A DNA stretch of 64,000 nt from Echinometra lucunter (Eukaryota > Echinodermata > Echinoidea > Camarodonta > Echinometridae). The stretch spans positions 8,331,523-8,395,522 of the forward strand of contig CM057165.1 of the NCBI GenBank assembly GCA_029962745.1. Direction: 5' to 3'. Shown piece by piece: positions 12,799 to 26,102 of this stretch (the stretch's first letter is position 1; each line of letters starts with the position of its first letter). The notes under the pieces are model-generated. The model was not told the DNA's origin, searched no databases, and saw only the letters and a list, made by a program, of their open reading frames with translations. Position numbers and translations under genes: made by a program.

Positions 12799-15160
12799 AG
12801 GTTTATACATCATTGATTAGACGCAGGTGCGAGTGGCACCATCACTCATATTCTCCATAGCAAGACCAGTGCTTTTGAGAGCGACAATGAAATCATTATA
12901 TTCGAGGGGGTTGTTGGTGGAAAGTGATATGGGTTATAATACCCCCCCCCCAACCAAAACACACACGCGCTGACCATTTCCTCTTTGCAAAATATGCGAT
13001 TTATCAGCCTATCAAGGCAAACGCAAAACTTCCATCTTCATTGTTCTTAGGATGTTTGGAAAATTGTCGGTAAATTTGTGGGGAAATTTGGTCCAGCTCC
13101 CCTCCACGATTTAAATGATCTAGCAGCGACTGTTCATATTCAACCTGAATGAGGACAATATTTCATAACTGTATAATAATTTTGCTCGCTTACTTATTGT
13201 TTTACATATGATTATGCTTCAATGTAGGCCTTATCTACAATGTTTATGCAGTTTTTTTAAAATAAAATTTTGTATAATTTTCTTTACCATGTTTACAGCT
13301 CCAAGTAATTTCAAGTACCGTGCATGAGAGCTTCAAACATAATTTAGAAAAAAAAAATGTTTATCGCACCATACCTCTGTGGTATAAAAAAACCTGTTAA
13401 TGCATTGTACGTCCAAAAAAATAAATCAGTATGAGATAATCGTGGTGTCTTGACAATACATTTTCAGATTTACTTATCAATATGGTGAGTTGTAAGAATG
13501 TCCATTTTAGAATTTTGAAGTCCATTTCTGAGCAACGATTCTTAGTGTATTATGAGATCGAATCGCTCACAAATCGTTCAAAAAACGGTTCCAGACTGAT
13601 GAGGAGATCACAGTGGAGTAGAAAAATAATGAAAGGAAACATTCCTTTAGAGAGTTACAATCAGTTAAACGTCCCGAAAGTCCGCAGAGATGATAAATGT
13701 CATCCCCCAGTAATGTCGTGTCACTTTCAATTTTGGGGCAAAAATCGTCAACCCCGACATGCCCGAGATAAAATGAAGTGATCTTGTACTCGAAAAACCT
13801 CGTCCAAAGCGTGACTTAATACAAAAATGAGTATGCTTAAATTTGGGAAATGGGTTTTTGAATACATCAGACTTCATGTATATCTGATGCAGGATCAGTT
13901 TTCAAGGGAATCCAATATTACGGAACAGTGTTGTACTTTGTTGTTTCCAGTCTAATACAAGGAAACCAGTTTGTTTTTGGATTAAACCATTCAATGATCA
14001 GCGGACACCTCGGTGACTCTGTTCCCTTTCGCCCAAAATGGATATATACGCCAGTTTACACGTATGCAACGATTTGCCATGAAACGCAATTAAAGATGCA
14101 GATAATAACTGAATGGAAAGCAGAGGAATGGATTCAAGGAAAAGATGGAATGATGATGGAGAGAGAGTGACGAGTTTTGAAGGAGTGAGTGGGTAGATTT
14201 TAGACAAACCGTTAAGACCGTTATTCATTTTAACGCTCCATCACCTTTCACTGCCGAAGAGTAATTACCCCACGGTGGCAAGATACGCTTGGAATACTCA
14301 CCATTCTTAATTAGTTTAACTTTCCGACTTCTTTTGGGAATCAGTCTTTTTTTTAAGGGACCCCAAAAATATTGACATAATTTCCAGTAAAACACCCACT
14401 GGCCTACCGAAGATGGGTGCTCAGCTGTGGAGGAGAGAGAGTTAATTATGAGGAGTTTTTGTTTCTTATTCTGTCATCTTTTGGCTTCATGGATCGTGGA
14501 TTCGTTGTCGGTGTCAAACTTCCATGTCGGGGTTGAGATCTTTTAGACCTAACTCAGGCCGGTGCTGGGATGTGGTCATTGTCACTCATCAGTTTACCTA
14601 GAAAAGGTTCATTGATAAGGATTGGATGATACCTGTATTCGAGCATCACTGTTTACTTTGGGACCAAAGGGAGTCGGTTTTTGTTGGCACAACCTCACTT
14701 CAGATGTTTGCTTTCCAACTCTATTGATATATTTCAAACAGTCTTAAAGTTCATAAAAATTACAGGAATTATGATCAGCTTAATTTCAAGTGTTTACTAG
14801 CTGATGGCGGAATTCAAATTTTCATTAAACTTAACATACATCAAGATTAAACTTTGAGGACCACTATGTGACTAGTTGGAGCAACTATTTCTTGTTTTTC
14901 CCTCTTCGTATATTTGTTTATCTTTTCTTGAGAGGCCAGCATCCCTAAAATCATCAGAATGATTTGCCATTCCTCCTCTTTTAATCTCAGTAGAATTAAA
15001 GCGAAATAACGACTCTGAAACCATTGCATTATTTAAAGGAATTATAGACGTTTAAATGGTATTTGAGCGGAAAAGGCATTTCACTCGCTTTTGAAGAGAA
15101 CTGGAGTATACCTTAAACGGATAGAGAGTATAGCGAAGAACTGAAACAAACGCCATCGAA

Positions 15161-15247
15161 ATGGATGGAGTACCAGAAGCAGATGATGCGAGTCCGTTAG
15201 CCTACTCCTTCGACGATGCGGCTCCTAAAGACTCCCTGGGTAGTGAC
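15161..15247 (+). CDS. TRPC1-like: TRPC1-like exon 1 (proposed first coding exon, 29 codons)
   Basis: A short open stretch starts MDGVPEADDASPLAYSF and ends in GSD just before a consensus donor GTAAGT (15248-15253). The ATG has G at -3 and G at +4, and an in-frame TAG lies upstream at 15131-15133, so the start is well defined. The exon ends in phase 0, which is exactly the phase needed by the acceptor of the next exon at 48656. The peptide is acidic and has no recognisable domain, as expected of the variable extreme N-terminus of TRPC proteins. The weakness is the 33.4-kb separation from exon 2: no conserved residue proves the link. The alternative is a start at Met37 in exon 2 with a non-coding first exon. 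Confidence 0.6.
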
Positions 15248-18200
15248 GTAAGTCTGTAAAACCAACAAAAATGCCTCGTTTCTTTGATATTACCTGTATC
15301 TTTCCCATTATTTTACGATGAAAATGTTGATTTTCATATTGATGTTTGTACCAGAGCATCCTCCATCTATCCTTCAGCGATTTTTCATTTGTTTGTTTTA
15401 CTTTGTAATTTAGAACTTCTCAACAATTCTATTAATAGTTGGAAGGTATTTTGATATCTTGGGAACGGAGAACAGAGAAATGGTATTCATTTTTTGATAA
15501 CTACACATGTCTATACATCTCTTTTATCTACTGTATTGTTCTGTTAATTCAGTGGGAAGGTTCAAGAATATTTTTCAGATGAATACTACCGCATTTTTCT
15601 TCCACAAAAAATGGTGTGACAGTATCACGCCAAAGTAAATGGACGGGTGTTTCTCCCACCTCCTTTCTTCTTCTTCTTCTTCTTCTTCTTCTTCTTCTTC
15701 TTCTTCTTCTTCTTCTTCTTCTTCTTCTTCTTCTTCTTTTTCGTCTTCTTCTTCTTCTTCTTCTTCTTCTTCTTCTTCTTCTTCTTCTTCTCTTCTTCTT
15801 CTTCTTTTCTTTGTCCCTCCCTCCCTCTTTATGTCGATTTGTCTCTTTCTCTCTCTCTCTCTCTCTTTATTTCCCCTACACAAACACATGCACAATCTCT
15901 CTCCCTCTCTCTTCAAGATGCAATCAAACCACTTCACGTTACGTTGATTTTTTTCCTTTGTTTTAAAATTTGATGATGAACAGTACAGATTCAAATCATT
16001 CCTGAACAGAGAATGAAAGGGTTCTCCTTTATTTATCCTTTTGTTTTACTTTCGTTGTTGCTGTTAATTTTGGTTTTGTTTTATTGTTTTTTGTTCGTAT
16101 AATATTCTTTGTTCCGTTTTCCTATGAAGAGGTCAACCCTGATGTATATTTTGACCAAAAATAGAAATGAATAAATTTACGAAGCCAGTCTTCAGCTCAA
16201 AGAACCACAGTAATTGCGGCCGAAACACTAAAGCAGTCCAAATATCTTATTTCTTACTTGTCTGCGAATTAACATGATTAATGAGCGCAAAATGAGAATA
16301 TCATTTACTCATTTTCCTTAAAGACATTCTTTTTTTTTTTTGCTTTCAGTCTGACATGAATCTCTAGCAGAATATTATTTATCTGATCACTGAGACGTTC
16401 TTCCGAGAAGAGCTCCTATTTTTTCTTGGAGAATAAACACAAAATAACTTTCATAATCTTTGGTAATCATGTTGTTATAATGAATTAATCCCAAGCTTAT
16501 TCTGTTCTCCTTTGGGTATACACTTGGCTTAACAAGTCGTAAAGATCAATTTACCAAATCAGAAAATCTACCGCCTCATGTACAATAATATCATCTCCCT
16601 CATTGCTCATCTCATTTATTTAATTGATTGGCCTTTGCTGATTTTTGACGCCCAAATTGATATTTAATGAGGAATAAAGTATCGTTTGATCATCCCAAAC
16701 TTTCGTATACGTGAATGAGCGTTGATCAGTTTCACCTTAACCGCTTGACATTATATCCGCCCGTTAAGCTGTTCGTGAGCTGCGGCGCGCCGTGGGAAAG
16801 CGCTGATCATTGCTACTTTACACGAAGGTGATTCTTATTACTGCACCGAACATTTGTTCTCCATTGGCGAGAATGAAGAATATTAATCAAATGGAATCTC
16901 CTTTTAGATGAATTATGAAGTACGGGACATTGGGTCGGTTAATCAAAACGACTAGAAAATGTCAAAGGAGGTTAATTCTTGAAATTGGAGAGGCAGAAAA
17001 TCTTGATTTGCGGAGGCGTTCGTAATGGCGGCATGACTGGCCATTTTTGGGGTGCAGAAAGTTGATCCAGTCCTGAAAGCATTGTGTTTATAAATTAATT
17101 TTTCGAAGTGATTCAACAAAGGAAGCATTTCTACGGTCAATTTCGCCAATTTCCCAATATATTTCTGTCTCTTCAGAGCACTTTGCTAGACTGGTTCTGG
17201 GAAAGTGATTACGCAGCAAGAATCAGAAGATAAATTGTCTACGAATTTGCTTTTTATTGTTTTACACAAAATCTATCACTCTATTCCGTGTAGGCGAGTT
17301 TATCATTATTGTCCGAAAAAAACCATGCCCATCGTGTTGTGGAATACGTTTTACGTTAACAACTGATATTAGACTTCTAGATATAAATAGCAAGGCATTT
17401 CGATTCTGATATTTCATCCATTCGAATTTGTATTATGTTTTTTTCTTCAGTTAATTTGCTACAATGCATAACAGTTATATCTGTTTATCACGTTCGCAAT
17501 ACAATATATTCCAATGTTTTAAGGCACCGTGCATCATTAGCATTCATGAACTTTTCTGGTTCATTTTCCTTTAACTTTTTTGTGTTCTTTTTCTATGTCT
17601 AATGTAATGTGGCAATTGATGGATAATAAACTTCAAGTACAATTAATGGGGTAAAAATGCCCTAACTCTTAAATATTGCAACAAATGTTTTTTCAACAGT
17701 TTCGATGCTATTTGATGTCAGCAATAACATAGTCAAAGTGCTCTCTTATGAAATGAACATAAGAACCGAAATGAGTTGCACGAACACTTCAAGACGGGAC
17801 GTATTTCTGGCTATCCTAGGATGTATGTCTGTCGTATTTTTGTTGTGCTGTTCATTTCTCTACGTTTGAATTATTTCCCCATGAAATCAGTCAAAATAAT
17901 AAAACATGCATGTAGTAACACACGCGTGCAGAGTTGATGTTTTGATCACCATATATGGAAATAGAGTAATCAACAATCAACGTTAAAGTATAGTTTCAAT
18001 TAAGTATCATCCCATCTGCAGAAGATATAGAGCGATGACTGTCTTGACCCCACCCTGCCTTATTCATTGATTAGTATTGACAGTCGTTGACTACGACGTG
18101 ACCAGAATTATTGGTCAACTGTCCCTTCTGTACTGACCGCCAAAAACTCTACTCTGCGAATCATCCTAAATGAGGAAATATTCGGCTGGTATAGGCCATA

Positions 18201-19021
18201 GCGAGTTTAGAACATAAATGTAAAATTTCGTTCCCTAAAAAGACCATAGATTACCACATAAGACAACTGTGCTTCGACTGGCCAATCAGGTACAAGTTGT
18301 TGCTGATGTTTTTTTCTTATTTTTCGTGTTTTTATTGTTTCATTTTTGTTTGTTTTATTGGTACTGAAATGTTCAACGGTTACATTAAACACTTATAATC
18401 AAACATAGTTTACATTTATATCTGTGATTTTGATTGGATGGCAGGCATGTTCTCAAATGAATGTTTGATTAGAATTTTAAAGTTTATGAATTAAGGTACT
18501 TTTCTGCGAGGAGTCCTCGGCCACATGCATTCTGGGTTCAATGAAATTCATCGTCCATTTCCCGCCCTGTTTAAACCTATTAATCAATTAAGAAAGCCAG
18601 TGAAACTATTTGTCACGCCTTTATATCCTTGCATGCGTGCGGATATCATCAGTGACGTCATCATCTTGCAGGGACGAAAACTCCTCACTATACCACAGTG
18701 TTTTTGTTTGTTTGTTTGTTTGTTTTTTATTTTGTGTTTTTGGAGGGGTATATTTTTGCTTCTTGGTTTTTTTTCCCCCGGTTTTGTTTGTGTGGTGGTG
18801 TTTTTTTTTTTTTTTTTTTTTTTTGGGGGGGGGTGGTAAAAAGAACTTTTGAATTTGGCTTTAACCTGGCCTAGGTGTGGCTAAAATCCAGTTCACATTA
18901 ATTTCCTGTTAAATGGCATAGAGTCATCATTTCCTGGATAATAATTTGGTAGGCGCATGCTGTACCATTGTCACTGTTGTTAGCCGTGTGTCCGTCACCA
19001 AGCCAATTTCGTTCAGAGTAG

Positions 19022-19062
<41 letters not shown>

Positions 19063-22000
19063 ACACACACACAACAAAAGAAATACCCTAAAACCATTTT
19101 GAGCGAAACTCGTATTTCTGTTCCTATCGTCTAATGACAATGGCACAGCAATAAACGATCACTTCTTACTACTTAGCCAAGATCCGCTTTTATTTGCTTC
19201 CTTTTATCAGTGCTGTCCAGGAATGCATTATATGTTTTAGGATAACATTATAGGGTACTTTGAGAATAAGATGGATGATGTGGAAGGGTTTCCATAGCAA
19301 CGTCTAAGTCATGGGAGGGTACCATCTAGATTCTGCGATTACCTCACGTTTCGCACATCTAAGATTTACAGTCGTTTATTTCATGTTCGTTATTTTTTTC
19401 CTTTTCATCATAATTTACTACCTCCTTAAACAATCCCTGTTTGACTGGTAGCACCTTTTTCAGTTATTATACATTATTTTATATTTCTTCCTATTACACA
19501 TCCTTCTTCTGCAGGCCATTTCATTGCCCCATCTAGCTCTAAACCGTTCTATCAACTTATAGTTTCACCGCTTCCAAGTGGTCCCTCAAAAACCTGTTAT
19601 CCCATCCAATATCCCTATTCCTCCCCCCCCCAAGTCAACCATCATGCTTACCCTAGAAAATTCACAATTTAAGTTCGATGTATTATCGCATCGTAAAAGA
19701 TATACGCACGAAATTACATAAACGGGATTTGATAATACTCTCCAACCCACACCCCGTCTCTTTTTTAATGCTCACAGATTTGTTCTGCTTGACCTACATG
19801 TTCTCATATATGTTGGTAATATTAACCTAGATAATGACTGTCTGTAGAGGACTTATTCCTTACGCCTATGAGCATACAAGCAGTCGATTAGTTACCATTT
19901 ACCAATGTCATTCCTGCATGATCGGGGAAGGGGTGTTCACAAAGATTTAGGCTTGACTTAAAATCATGCGTAAGTGCCCAAATCATGCGTAACGTTTCAT
20001 CCAAAGAACGACTTCGTGAAACAGACTTACGTGATTCAGTCAGACTGGCACTAAGTTGGACGCGACGAAATCAGATTTTGTAGTGATACCGTTGATGCAG
20101 ACTGGTATATTCTTTCAAGTTCCGTCATTTTTGGGTAATATTTTTAGTAATAAAATAAGATGCTACCCTCTTTTCCTCCTTCAACTATCTTAAGATGTAG
20201 GACCCGACCTTGTCCCATCATACATTGCGGGACATGAAACAATCAACAGTCATACGTTCATTTCATCGATTGCAATGATTACGTTTCTTCCTCATAAAAA
20301 TTGATCCCATCTTCCATTTCAATTATATTGTACGGTATAAACATCTGCTTTATCGTTCTTTCTTTCATCCCCCTTGCTATCCTAAACCATTACCTGATAT
20401 AGGGCAAGGGATCAACGGATGGAACAACTTAGATAATCGATAAATGCTTTCATCCCATCGGATATTTTTCCACCTGTACTGGAGTTTAGACTAAAAGCAG
20501 GGTCAATACCATGGGGTCAGCTCTTTAAAGGTATCTTTATACAGAGCACACCTGATGTAATATTTGAAAAAGGCGCATTCTTCATTCCTCAACTCGTCAT
20601 CCAATAACCAAACGTAATCAACAGTTCCTTTTGGTCAAACCTCCTGTTTTGGTGGCAAGGATAATTGGAAAGTAACTACCAAGAAATAACAATGGGGCTT
20701 AATCGGGGTAAATCGGGGTTCTCTTTCCCCCTTCTTGAGATTTATGAAAGTTCTCGTTTCTGTCATAACTTCTAAGCTCCCGAAATGAAACGAACATTTG
20801 AGTGAGTGATATTTAATTAAGCGCTCTAAAACCCTCCCGGATTGGACTGAAATATGTATAATACCTTATTTCAATAATCCATATTTATTTTTCTAAACTA
20901 AAACCACAATGTTGCGTGCTCAACGAATCTATTGTATACAGGTGTTTATATTTATGACTGAAACCGCTTTCAAAAGACTGAAAGAAAATTTTACTTTAAA
21001 TACCTCGCCCATTATCAAATTTCCCCCGTGTCCTTCGTAATGTACAATTAAATTATTGTTGATTTAGAAACTTTCTGTTCTGTATTTATCCTGTAAAAGG
21101 AAAAAGTGTCATTAAAACTTTATCAACAGTGTACTATCGTTGATATTTGACCTTGCACAGGTAATGTAATCTATCCCATTCGTTTTTATTTAATCTTGTT
21201 GCAATATATATAAAAGTAATAATGCGACATAACGCTTTTGAAGCTGAAAACGTTGGACCCATCAGAAGTAATAAGAGCAAAGTTGGCATGACCAATCCGC
21301 ATCGATATGCCTGTAACCTTGACGGCTTACACTGAGGCGGAAATGGTTCTTCGTTATGATGTGATTAGGGCTAAATTCATAGTGGTCGAACTATCTATTT
21401 CATAATAAGCCCTCTGGGATTGTTGCATTGGACATTAATGACCAAAACTTCCCTGAGCTACCCTGGGTGTGGAAAATTATCGCAGTAACCTTGAAATAGC
21501 ATAATCGAGCAAAGAGCTTTCCGGGAGAGAAAACCAATAAAGATTAAACCGAATTTGACGTGTGACGTACTACATGATCCACAAGTATTAAAGGATATGT
21601 TGATATCAACTCTTATTAAGTGTGATTATCGACGAAGTTTTAATAATGATCTTGCTTGTTATATGAAAGGTTATTTGAAGCAGAATGACGCAACACAAAT
21701 TCAGATTGTGTATGGGCCGGAAGAACACAAAGAACACAAGCGCCGAGAGGGGTATTAAATATTGTCTAAAAGAAGGAATTATTAACTACATGAGAACTGC
21801 AAATTCTATCTTGAACAGAAATGGAAAACAGGGAATGACAAAATTTATGATTGAAATGCTGATCGTTTGCCCTGATTTTTCAATATGTCTTTACAACATC
21901 ATTGGAAAACATAACAGAATGTTGCAGTATGAGAGGACCTCACAAAATTATTCGAGAACTAATTTATGCATTTTCAGTTCCTTTAGCTGATCACCAACCA

Positions 22001-23727
22001 AGTTGTATTCATAATCCTAGATTAAAAGTCCATCTTAACCTCTGTGGCCCGCCATTCGATATCTAGCTTTCCTTGTCTGTGATATCAGCTATCATCTTCA
22101 AAATGTAAATTTTGAACAATGTCCTTAGTATGTGTATATAACTCTGAAGTGTACCCATTCATCACCTCCTTAAAATCCTGATTTTATTCCTGAAGGAGGG
22201 GGGGGGGGTGCACTCTAAAAGCTAAAGTGTTAAATCACCATTTAAAAGGGCCGAGGAGTGACTACATTTTCAAACTGGTAGATTAACACTTAGAACATTA
22301 TGGATTCAACATTATATACATGATAAATGGTGATTTAACATTGCACAGTATTGAATCCAGCATGTTCAAAGTGTTAATTTACTATTTTGAAAGTGTAGTC
22401 ACTCCTACCCCATTTTAAATGGTGATTTAATATTTTAGTTTTAGAGTTTGCGAAACCAGGGTTAAATCCCAAGTATTTTGAGAGGGAAAGGCAGATAGAT
22501 ACTTCTTCCTTACATTTGGTTTTCTTTCAAGGCTCATACACTGACTTCCAACCATCTGTAGGAAGTCCCATAATGAGCTCATTTCGTCTCTCTAATGATG
22601 TTGTCACGTCTGACTTGTTACTTGTTTAAATATTCAGAGCATGTCTAATTTGTGCATGGGTAGATCTAGCCTCCGTGACCATGAGAACTGGATGAAACAT
22701 ATAAACAGTTGCAATATCCCTGTGACAGCTACGAAATTTCCATAGTAATTTGTCTTCTCTCTGTTAGTCCACATCCAACAAAGATCTTTAACATTGTTAT
22801 TCTATCAGATCAGTGGAAGAGAGAAATTAAAAAAAAAAAATATCCCTTCTTGACCCCCCCCCCCCCCTCCGACAAAAAATTCTGGAAAATTATCCTCTAG
22901 AACAACTAAATCCGTTCAGTGATACAATCACATCCTCATTTCATTACATCTGAGATAGTTATCTGAGGGCGTTTCCAAGAGGTATTTAGTAGTCCGCTGA
23001 GTAGTTTTCCGAGGTAATTGTCCTAGGTGGTATTTGTCCGGGTGGTAATTGTCCGACATTGATATTGGGGACGTAGATATTAGGGGTTAGTGGTCTTACT
23101 GGAGTGGTCTTTGGATGAATTTCGTTTTCCTTCCTGCGTTCAGTTATGTACTCTCTAAGAGGTCTTTTCACATCTACCGTAGATCTCTTTAAAGGGAACT
23201 ATGCTCACAATTTATAGTCATTCAGGCCATACAGTTATTTTATTGTAATATGCAAATAGTTTCATAGGATTCTCTTGTCATTCGTAGCTATCTTTTGAAA
23301 ATAAAAGTATAAACATAACAGACCAGCGTGAATAAAGTACTTTCATGAGTTTATGTGTTGCCTGATTTTTATTGTGGTAAGAAACTGCCTTTCTTGTGTC
23401 GAAAACGTACTAGAGGGCATTGAATCTGTTTAGCTGTTTCGTTGCAATATGCAAAGGAACTTTTAACGTCCTTACGATAGGACGTTATATTGATATCTCA
23501 CGAATGTAGTCAGTCAGTAGTACACACTGCGCATCTTCGGCTGGATTAAGATTATGATATACCTGTAATGCATGTGCCACCGAAACAACTGCTGCGGCGT
23601 GTAAGTATATTCAGTCATGCTAACGCGCAGGGGCATTTGATCATTGAATCTTCAGTCAACGGCACTCGACAAACGATTGATTGGTTGTTTGGTGTCTGTC
23701 TTTCTCTCTTCGTCTATCAATCACTCT

Positions 23728-23767
<40 letters not shown>

Positions 23768-23957
23768 CTCCCTCTTTTCCTCTCTCTCTCTCTCGCTCTT
23801 CTTCAACCCTCTTTCACATTCTGTACTCTCTATCTCTCTCCCCCTTCTCTATCACTCTCTTTCTCTTCGTGTGCTCTCCCTTTTCCTCATTCATTACCAG
23901 TGCACTTTATTTGTACATCTGAAATGTTTATGCTGTACACTTCTTTTTCTCCCTCTC

Positions 23958-24004
<47 letters not shown>

Positions 24005-25473
24005 ACCCCCCCCCCCCATTTTCATATGATTTAGATTAATGCGTCTAGTACCCTGGATCCCGCTTGCTTCCTTTGTCTTCCTTACATATTCATAAGAGCG
24101 CCTGATATCTTAGAAATCCGTCGACTACCGAATTCTTCAATTCACAAAAACTTAAAACTGGAGATATCCGGTTCCAGTAGCCATGGGATTATCAATATGT
24201 TTTTGTCCAAAGACAGATTAAGTAACTCTGCCTTCTTCCCCCAAACCCTATACCTTTAAGTGATTTCACCTTGAGCAGTGTTGAACTGAAAGTGTAATTG
24301 AACTCAGTGATCAACTTCTCACCGAATAGCTTTGTGCATTATTTGAGAAAACTTCCCCATTGTTCCCTTTTGGGGATTTAGGCTAAGCATGTGGTGCAAC
24401 ATTTGAATAAATTCTACACTGAATGAAAATTAAATCAACAGATTCATTCAAGGATAAGAATGTCAATGACCTGACACTCCTTTTTTTTTTTTGGCGGGGG
24501 GGGGGGGGTGTTCTTCGTACGTGATCGAAAATGCGAAAACGATTTGTTTCATTGACCGTGTAATAAGCAGGGGGCCAATTAGCCCAGAGCTATAGCTTCG
24601 TAGAAATTGGTCGCATAAAATTTGAATTAGCCTTGTGGTGTTCACAACACGGACATTTCATTAAGAAAAAATGACTAATCTTATTATGTCTCCTAACTCT
24701 GAATTCGGTTTACTTTGAATGAAACAGAAATAATATGATAATACCACGCTGTTGTTGTTTTTTTCCACCTGTTTTCCAATTTGTTTCACAAAACTTTCAA
24801 ATCTAACTGGGAATAATAATTTAAAAATGATCAAATCGTTCATTTGAAACGCAGTAGTTATGCTAATGTATGAGACTGTTTTCAGTCCTTTTTTCAGTTG
24901 GGGTTTCTTGAAATTCCTGCATCAACTTTGAACAGAGCTTCTGAACTTGTATATTGGACCCATGGTGAGTTTGTCTTCTCCCCTCATGTTTGACCACACT
25001 GGCATACTGAGGGGGGGGGGGGGGGGGGGGCTTGGGGAAGTTGCACCCCGCCCCCCCCCCCCAAAAAAAAAATAAATAAATAAATGACGAAATAGAGAAA
25101 TAATAAAATGAATTAATAAACATTTAAACAAATAAAAGAAAAAGAAATTGTAACATGGTTTATTTCTAATTCGATACCAGTGATTAACAAATGTTGCTGA
25201 AATGACATGATTTTCCGAGGTTTTTTTCCTCACTTTTTTGTAATATATATTTCCTTTCTGCCCAAAAGATTTTGCTCGTTATGCCACTCTTTGGGCGGGA
25301 GTGATCGATGGAGTATTTAGAAATGGGAAAATCTCCCAGCAAATCTTCAATTAATACAGTATACATAACACGCGCGCCTGCCTGTCTCGTGCAGGTTGTA
25401 GTAAGATGTTCATAGGGAGGGAGAGTGTGAGAGATAAATGGAGAGACGGAGAGGGACAGAGACAGAGACAGAG

Positions 25474-25516
<43 letters not shown>

Positions 25517-25936
25517 GAGAAAGAAAAGAATGAACAGAGTACTGCAGTTATATCGTACATGAATTTGTAGGTTGGGAGAGAAAGGGGGGGGGGGAGAAAG
25601 AAATGAAAAAGAATGAATAAAGGACTGAAAAGAATTATATCATACATGAATTTGTAGGTTGAGAGAGAAATGGAGAAAGAGAGAGGGTTAAAAAGAAATT
25701 CATGAATATGTAGGTTGAGAGGGAAAAGGAGAAAGAGAGAGGGAAAAGAAAGAGTTAGAGACAATGAAATAGGCTGCATGGGAGAGAACAAGAGCATGGG
25801 GTTTGGGAGAAAAGATTTGAGCTGAATAGTATACAGAAACTGAACATGGCAATATTAGGAAGCAGAGTGAAAGTATGGACTCGCTTGCTAAAGTCCTGCA
25901 CTCCCGTTACATAAGAAACATAATATATACGAAGAG

Positions 25937-25980
<44 letters not shown>

Positions 25981-26054
25981 AGGGAGAAAGGGACAGGAGG
26001 CAGATATTTAAATGTAAACAAGTAGAGAGAGGGAGCAGAGGGGGAAGGGTCGAG

Positions 26055-26102
<48 letters not shown>

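Larger units (their letters stand above)
1..15160. other. Upstream intergenic or 5' flanking DNA
   Basis: No coding exon is supported here. The open frames at 152-502, 2086-2328, 4380-4727, 6015-6275 and 13482-13781 have no recognisable domain or gene-like splicing, and several overlap repeats. Content that can be named is listed separately: fold-back elements, microsatellites and a SINE with its duplicated target. The long pieces 610-2970, 3740-7080, 7350-8640, 9050-10640, 10920-11870 and 12830-15130 are plain AT-rich DNA in which I see nothing definite. Transcription of the TRPC1-like gene presumably starts shortly before 15161, but I could not identify a TATA box or initiator with confidence. 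Confidence 0.6.

Noticed and set aside
15575..15994. Long poly-Glu, poly-Ser, poly-Phe and poly-Leu open frames
   Set aside because: They are translations of the (CTT)n tract in different frames and have no unique coding sequence.
19930..20070. Possible MITE with repeated AAATCATGCGTAA
   Set aside because: There are only two direct repeats of 13 bases and no convincing inverted ends.
21555..21990. Overlapping frames of 67 and 101 codons that could be one frameshifted gene
   Set aside because: Neither part nor their combination shows a recognisable family, and the composition is that of ordinary intronic DNA.
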